A DNA stretch of 64,000 nt, taken from assembly GCF_003725545.1 (NCBI RefSeq), contig NZ_RJLN01000006.1, positions 1-64,000 of the forward strand, in the 5' to 3' direction. A program made the position numbers and the translations under genes. The stretch is from Micromonospora solifontis (lineage in GTDB: Bacteria; Actinomycetota; Actinomycetes; Mycobacteriales; Micromonosporaceae). The notes below the pieces were generated by a model. That model made no database searches. It saw only the letters and a program-made list of their open reading frames with translations, and was not told where the DNA came from. This document shows positions 60,427 through 64,000 of the stretch, in pieces (within the stretch, counting starts at the first letter, position 1; each line of letters opens with the position of its first letter).

Positions 60427-60683
60427 CCCTCGGGGCGCCGTTCGTCGCGAGGAAACTCGACTTCCCGCCTCGCCTGTTGTAAGGACGCCAGTGCCAGCCT
60501 GGCCGCTGCCCGCACCTGTCGGGCCAGCGAATCGTCGCTGTGGCGATGCAAGCCCTGAACATGCACCTCCACGTCACCATGCGAGGAGGCGATGATCCGG
60601 ACTGACCGGTCGGGCGAGTGGACGTCCGCCTGCGGGTCGGCAGGCGCTTCGTCGGAATCTGAAGGCCGCGGTCCAGGGATCAT
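60423..60683 (-). CDS. YbaB-like protein heading the WXG-like unit
   Basis: 86 residues from ATG 60683 with GGAGG about nine bases upstream. After a Pro/Asp-rich head, the YbaB-like part reads VRIIASSHGDVEVHVQGLHR and LARQVRAAARLALASLQQAR. It is the first gene of a tightly overlapped leftward unit with the membrane protein, second YbaB-like protein and WXG-like gene. Confidence 0.55.
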   Translation of the reverse strand: MIPGPRPSDSDEAPADPQADVHSPDRSVRIIASSHGDVEVHVQGLHRHSDDSLARQVRAAARLALASLQQARREVEFPRDERRPEG

Positions 60684-60835
60684 TGACCGAGGACCTCCCT
60701 GGCCTGTCCGGCACCTGCCACCGGGGCCCGAGACCGCCCGATGCGACTGTCGATCCGCGCGCACATGCGGCGACATTACCAACGACCGTCATCGCTTCGC
60801 TGCCCTGAGTAATCGTCAGGAATGGGCCACCCGAG

Positions 60836-61048
60836 CTACTGGTATTGGTAGACCTCGGTGCCATCGAGCCTGCCGGCATGGAGGTAGACGTGCTCCACCG
60901 CAGGCGCGGCAACGTCGCCTGCCCCGACGTATAAGCCAGTCTGAGGCAGCTTGACCACCGCCGGTGGGCTTCCGTCGGCGGCGACCTCCACGGGCATCAG
61001 TCGCCCGTCGACCGGTCCACCGAGAAACCACGCCTCTACTGCCGCCAT
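60836..61048 (-). CDS. Small unknown protein (GGPxDGR type)
   Basis: 70 residues from ATG 61048. AAVEAWFLGGPVDGRLMPVE and the end HVYLHAGRLDGTEVYQYQ match the general shape of small actinophage proteins with GGPxDGR and a C-terminal tyrosine pair. Function unknown. Alone on its strand. Confidence 0.5.
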   Translation of the reverse strand: MAAVEAWFLGGPVDGRLMPVEVAADGSPPAVVKLPQTGLYVGAGDVAAPAVEHVYLHAGRLDGTEVYQYQ

Positions 61049-61257
61049 CCGGCCATCATGCCGCTGGCGGTTGGTGGGCATGGACAGCGACATCAATCGC
61101 CATGGCCGAGCCTCCGCCTCGGCCATGTGCGGGGGAGCAGCTGCGGTTCCCCGGATGCCGGCGCAGCCCGCATTGGCTCAACGTCGAGGCGCCGTCGCTG
61201 TCAACCGGGTCGTGTTCGGGCGAGCCCTCATCAGGGGCTCAAGGCGCACCTGAGCTG

Positions 61258-61701
61258 CTACGGGCGCAGGCTTCCGCGTGCTTTCCCGAACAGTGACGCG
61301 AGCTCCGGAGTCATCGAGTAGTTGCCGCTTCCGCCTACCGGGCCGTCTTCGAAGCGGAACGGCAGTGAACGGCCGACCTCGGCGCAGTAGCGGCCCGGCC
61401 AGGCCAAGACACCCGCGACCCCGTACTTGCCATTCGGGATGTCCAGGTCGCTCGCGAGCTGCTCGCCCGAGAACGTTTTCTCAGGCGAGTCGATGAGAAC
61501 GCCGAACAGGTCCTTGGCGCGTTGGCTGAACTTGGCCCAGACAACCTTGGCGAGTTCCAGGTCGCTGTCCGTGTCCTGCCAGGCAACCGCGTCCGAGGGG
61601 CCGTCCGATACTTCACGGGGCGGCCCGGCGAGCCAGCGACCGAACATCTCGTAGAACTCGGGGATGCGCTCCTCTGGCACGAGCACCTTGATCTCTTGCA
61701 T
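61258..61701 (-). CDS. DUF6416-like protein
   Basis: 147 residues from ATG 61701 with TGGAGG upstream. The pattern VLVPEERIPEFYEMFGRWL, LWxKFSxxAKxLFGVLIDxP and the winged-helix-like EKTFSGEQLASDLDIPNGKYGVAG fits a small winged-helix family I recall as DUF6416. Its role is unknown. It is divergent from the RAMA-domain gene. Confidence 0.55.
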   Translation of the reverse strand: MQEIKVLVPEERIPEFYEMFGRWLAGPPREVSDGPSDAVAWQDTDSDLELAKVVWAKFSQRAKDLFGVLIDSPEKTFSGEQLASDLDIPNGKYGVAGVLAWPGRYCAEVGRSLPFRFEDGPVGGSGNYSMTPELASLFGKARGSLRP

Positions 61702-61960
61702 CTCTACCTCCAACTTGCTCATTGGACGGAGCCAGGCTATACCTATGTCAGGCATAGGTAAAGACAGGTAGGGGCCAGGCGCGGGGCCAGCGGAGGGTGG
61801 CGGTGCCCTAAGTGGGAGGTCGGCGGGCTTGCCTTGGCGGATCGTTGCGCACCACCGGGGGTGGGTGTTGAGGCAGGGCTAGGCGGATATGTTCTTGCTC
61901 TTCGATCTGTCGGTCTGGCAGAATCTCTGAGTGCAGAGATTACACAGATTAGGGGGAGGT

Positions 61961-62398
61961 ATGCGGCGGATCGAGATCGACGACGACGTGTACGCCGAGC
62001 TGGAGCGGAACGTCAAGGGCTTCGAGCAGCCGAACGATGTCCTCAGGCGAATGCTCCTAGAGAAGGGCCACTCCACCGCGGGAAGCCCGGCGGTTCCCAG
62101 CCCGGCCGCGCCGTCCATCCCAGGAGCTCTCACCGCCCTCATCGAGAAAGGGTTTGTGAAGCCGGGCGACGCTCTGAGCCATGTCCAGGTGCGGAAGGGG
62201 CGGCGCTTCGCCGCGACCGTCGAGGCCGACGGCTGGATCAGGACCGAACTCGGCCGATACAAGGAGCCCTCGCCGGCGCTGGGCAAGCTGGTAGGCACGT
62301 CGATCGACGGGTGGGCGTACTGGATTCATGACCCGACGGGGAAGTCCCTTCGACAACTGCGCGCGGAGAGCGGCGCTACCGGCCGGGGAGGCCGCTGA
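61961..62398 (+). CDS. RAMA-domain protein
   Basis: 145 residues. A short N-terminal ribbon-helix-helix-like part (RRIEIDDDVYAELERNV, FEQPNDVLRRMLL) is linked by a Pro/Ala segment to a RAMA domain (ALIEKGFVKPGDALSHVQVR, VGTSIDGWAYWIHDPTGKSL). RAMA domains associate with restriction enzymes and adenine methylases and may read modified DNA. GGGGGAGGT precedes the ATG. Confidence 0.72.
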   Translation: MRRIEIDDDVYAELERNVKGFEQPNDVLRRMLLEKGHSTAGSPAVPSPAAPSIPGALTALIEKGFVKPGDALSHVQVRKGRRFAATVEADGWIRTELGRYKEPSPALGKLVGTSIDGWAYWIHDPTGKSLRQLRAESGATGRGGR

Positions 62399-62589
62399 AC
62401 CAGTACCGATCGGCTCAGGGCATCGGATGTGGTCGTGCGGGGTGGGCGTAGGCGTAGCTGGTCGTTGGGGTCCCGTCGATGTGCCCTGAGCGATCAGTTA
62501 CCGCCGCGGGCAGCCAGCCGGCAAATGGAGCACTGTCGCGCCCGCTGCTTCAGCAGGCGTTCGGATCAATCATAGGAAGGAAGCAAGGA

Positions 62590-63624
62590 GTGGCTTCCGT
62601 GCCTACGCCGGCCAAGGATCCGCAGCGGGCGGTCATCCAGGCCCTGTACGACCACTTCCGCAGCCATGCTGTGTGGCCGGAGTTCGATCGCGTAGACCGC
62701 CAGCTCTGGCGAACGGCGAAGATTGACGTCGCCCAGGTGGCCGTCAGCATTCCCGAAGTGTTTCTGGTGACGCACGGACCGCGCGGCGTCGCACCCAGAG
62801 GCCACGACATGATGCGGCTTACGCTAGCCGGCATCGAGCGCTGCGACGGAGGCCAGGACGACGTCGAACTCTTCCTCCGCGCCCTGCGCTGGCTAGCGCG
62901 ATACGAAGACAAGCATGACCCGGAGCCGGGTGAGACGACAGTGATAGTCACCCGCGCCATGCTCGCCAAGGGCCTCCGCGTGCCCTTGCGTGAGGCTGGC
63001 CGGCTCCGTCGGCTCTTCGAACTGCTCTATTGGGAGCGCTGGGGCGGTGAGGGAAATTCGCGCAATCCCGATATAGACGACTGGCGCGTGAAGGTCGGGC
63101 GGGATGTCAGGCACTTCTTGCGTGTGAGGAGCGTCGAGGACTTCCTCGAGGCGACAGCGGGCTGGCTCGGGCCTCATGCGCCCATCGGTGTTGAATCCCG
63201 TTCTGAGCCGTCGACGGCCTCCCAGGAGGAAGCAGGCAGCTACATCGATGAGCGCATCTTCGACCTCATCAAGCAGGCACACGGAGGCCGATGGGACTGC
63301 ACAAAGCTCCTCGTTCTTCTGCGTGAGCTCGATGACAACTACCGTGGCGGCAATGCATACGCAGCGCATGCCTTGCTACGTGCCCTGCTGGATCACGTGC
63401 CACCGCTGTTTGGTCAGTCGTCGTTCGCGCAGGTCGCCAACAACCATCCATGGGGCCGAACCGATGGCAAGTACGTCAAGCGTCTCGTAGCCTTTCGCGA
63501 CCAAGCTGACGATGTGATGCACCGCCAGATCGCTAGGATCCCATGTCTGCTGTCCATGGAGGACATGCCGCCCCGTGCCGTGGTCAACCGCTTCCTGGCG
63601 GGTTGCGCGGATCAACTCGGCTGA
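62590..63624 (+). CDS. Unknown 344-residue protein, defence-context candidate
   Basis: GTG 62590 has GGAAGGAAGCAAGGA upstream. The N-terminal 200 residues look like tandem winged helices (PQRAVIQALYDHFRSHAVWP, LRLLTLA-type turns). The C-terminal 130 residues are helical (IFDLIKQAHGGRWDCTKLLV, then ALLRALLDHVPPLFG), resembling the helical tail of several anti-phage proteins. No named family is recognised. Confidence 0.6.
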   Translation: MASVPTPAKDPQRAVIQALYDHFRSHAVWPEFDRVDRQLWRTAKIDVAQVAVSIPEVFLVTHGPRGVAPRGHDMMRLTLAGIERCDGGQDDVELFLRALRWLARYEDKHDPEPGETTVIVTRAMLAKGLRVPLREAGRLRRLFELLYWERWGGEGNSRNPDIDDWRVKVGRDVRHFLRVRSVEDFLEATAGWLGPHAPIGVESRSEPSTASQEEAGSYIDERIFDLIKQAHGGRWDCTKLLVLLRELDDNYRGGNAYAAHALLRALLDHVPPLFGQSSFAQVANNHPWGRTDGKYVKRLVAFRDQADDVMHRQIARIPCLLSMEDMPPRAVVNRFLAGCADQLG

Positions 63625-63651
63625 CGCCCGGATCGATGTTGAAGAGGAGGC

Positions 63652-63867
63652 GTGAGGCGGCCGGTGGAGTGGAGTCGCCGGGCAACCACCAGGACCGGGA
63701 CAGGCGGAGTGCGGAGCCTGGCGGAGAGGCAGGCGTTTGTGGTCGAGGACCTACACGCCGCGCTCAGTGGACCGCACGACGGCGAGACGACAAAGGAGGC
63801 GGAGGTGATCCCGCGGCATCGGGCGGCGGGGCTGACTTCGCGAGTGACTGCCCATAGGGTGCCCTGA
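63652..63867 (+). CDS. Small unknown protein
   Basis: 71 residues from GTG 63652 with GAAGAGGAG upstream. The end overlaps the next ATG by one base (TGATG), which supports translation. RSLAERQAFVVEDLHAALSG is the only helix-like stretch. No family recognised. Confidence 0.4.
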   Translation: MRRPVEWSRRATTRTGTGGVRSLAERQAFVVEDLHAALSGPHDGETTKEAEVIPRHRAAGLTSRVTAHRVP

Positions 63868-64000
63868 TGGCAACCGATGACGAGTACCCGGTTCCCGGGG
63901 TTGACCAGACTCGCGCGGAGCTGGAGGCGCACGAGGAAGGCCCAGCCGGCTATGGCATGGTGTGGGTCGAGTGCGTGCTGACCGGTGACCTGCTTAGCGC
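63867..64000 (+). CDS. Unknown protein, cut by the right edge
   Basis: The frame from ATG 63867 is open to the window end (44 codons): MATDDEYPVPGVDQTRAELE then AHEEGPAGYGMVWVECVLTG. It overlaps the preceding stop by one base. Too little is visible to assign a family. Confidence 0.5.
   Translation, partial: MATDDEYPVPGVDQTRAELEAHEEGPAGYGMVWVECVLTGDLLS

Larger units (their letters stand above)
37062..64000. mobile_element. Integrated element or stacked island at tRNA-Leu(GAG); right end outside the window
   Basis: Right of the tRNA the gene content changes abruptly: tyrosine integrase, excisionase-like protein, phage methyltransferase-like, ParB-like and terminase genes, an IS3 element, nucleases and unknown small genes. 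Envelope and metabolic genes lie on the left. I searched by eye for a second copy of the tRNA 3' end (the 17-nt T arm plus acceptor) and found none to 64000. The right attachment site is therefore probably beyond the window. More than one nested element is possible. Confidence 0.7.

Noticed and set aside
37149..64000. Second copy of the tRNA-Leu 3' end (right attachment site)
   Set aside because: Searched by eye for the T arm plus acceptor and not found; the only tRNA-like T arm, at 41670, belongs to the tRNA-Gly candidate.
1..64000. CRISPR arrays
   Set aside because: No set of regularly spaced direct repeats was seen; the only tandem repeats are coding repeats and the 11-mer pair.

Overview
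The window is high-GC DNA with frequent GTG starts, four-base GTGA/ATGA gene overlaps and short 5' leaders. Its gene content points to an actinomycete, most likely Micromonosporaceae (Micromonospora-like): a conservon, CebR-type cellulose operators, an F420-type oxidoreductase, a fused PhzE/TrpEG-type enzyme behind a Trp-rich leader peptide, and the actinobacterial fn3 / MoxR / DUF58 / transglutaminase locus. The genus is inferred from style and gene content, because no rRNA or housekeeping marker is present.

Positions 1-37148 look like stable chromosome. From the left: the end of a pentapeptide-repeat gene and a decayed trypsin-like protease gene; an AlkZ-like glycosylase; a PRC-barrel/DUF2382 stress protein; WrbA; a fused anthranilate-synthase-type enzyme with an attenuator; an FGGY sugar kinase; a two-gene conservon (CvnA-CvnB). 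Next comes a cellulose-use block, with a lipoprotein GH1 beta-glucosidase divergent from a secreted CBM2-GH48 cellobiohydrolase and three CebR-like operators between them. It is followed by a frameshifted DUF3159 gene, PAP2 and PEBP proteins, a mycothiol-type isomerase-fold protein, a membrane-anchored hydrolase-like protein, DUF1028, LtrA, an LLM oxidoreductase-SDR pair and an APH-family kinase. A leftward five-gene cluster (26165-36829) encodes a pseudo-transglutaminase membrane protein, DUF58, a MoxR ATPase and two large envelope proteins with fibronectin III domains.

At 37062-37148 lies tRNA-Leu(GAG). Everything to its right is accessory DNA: a tyrosine integrase starts 258 bp after the tRNA, an excisionase-like gene lies near 41.4 kb, and a compact phage-like cassette follows (41.6-47.5 kb). 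The cassette contains a predicted tRNA-Gly(UCC), a two-domain methyltransferase / acyltransferase-like protein, a ParB-like protein, an Acb2-like anti-CBASS candidate, and small and large terminase subunits. No portal, capsid or tail genes follow. Instead an oppositely oriented AlbA_2 (Schlafen-like) gene abuts the large terminase, and then come a second ParB-like gene and a resolvase-like protein that lacks the expected serine.

The last 12 kb is a mixed defence and mobile-element zone. An intact IS3-family element (with 3-bp CAT target duplication) has split the end of an Mrr-like nuclease gene. Beyond it are a GIY-YIG-type nuclease with a small partner gene, an ATP-dependent DNA ligase, a four-gene cluster with a WXG-like protein and YbaB-like proteins, a RAMA-domain protein and several unknown genes. 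I found no second copy of the tRNA-Leu 3' end inside the window, so the element probably continues past the right edge.
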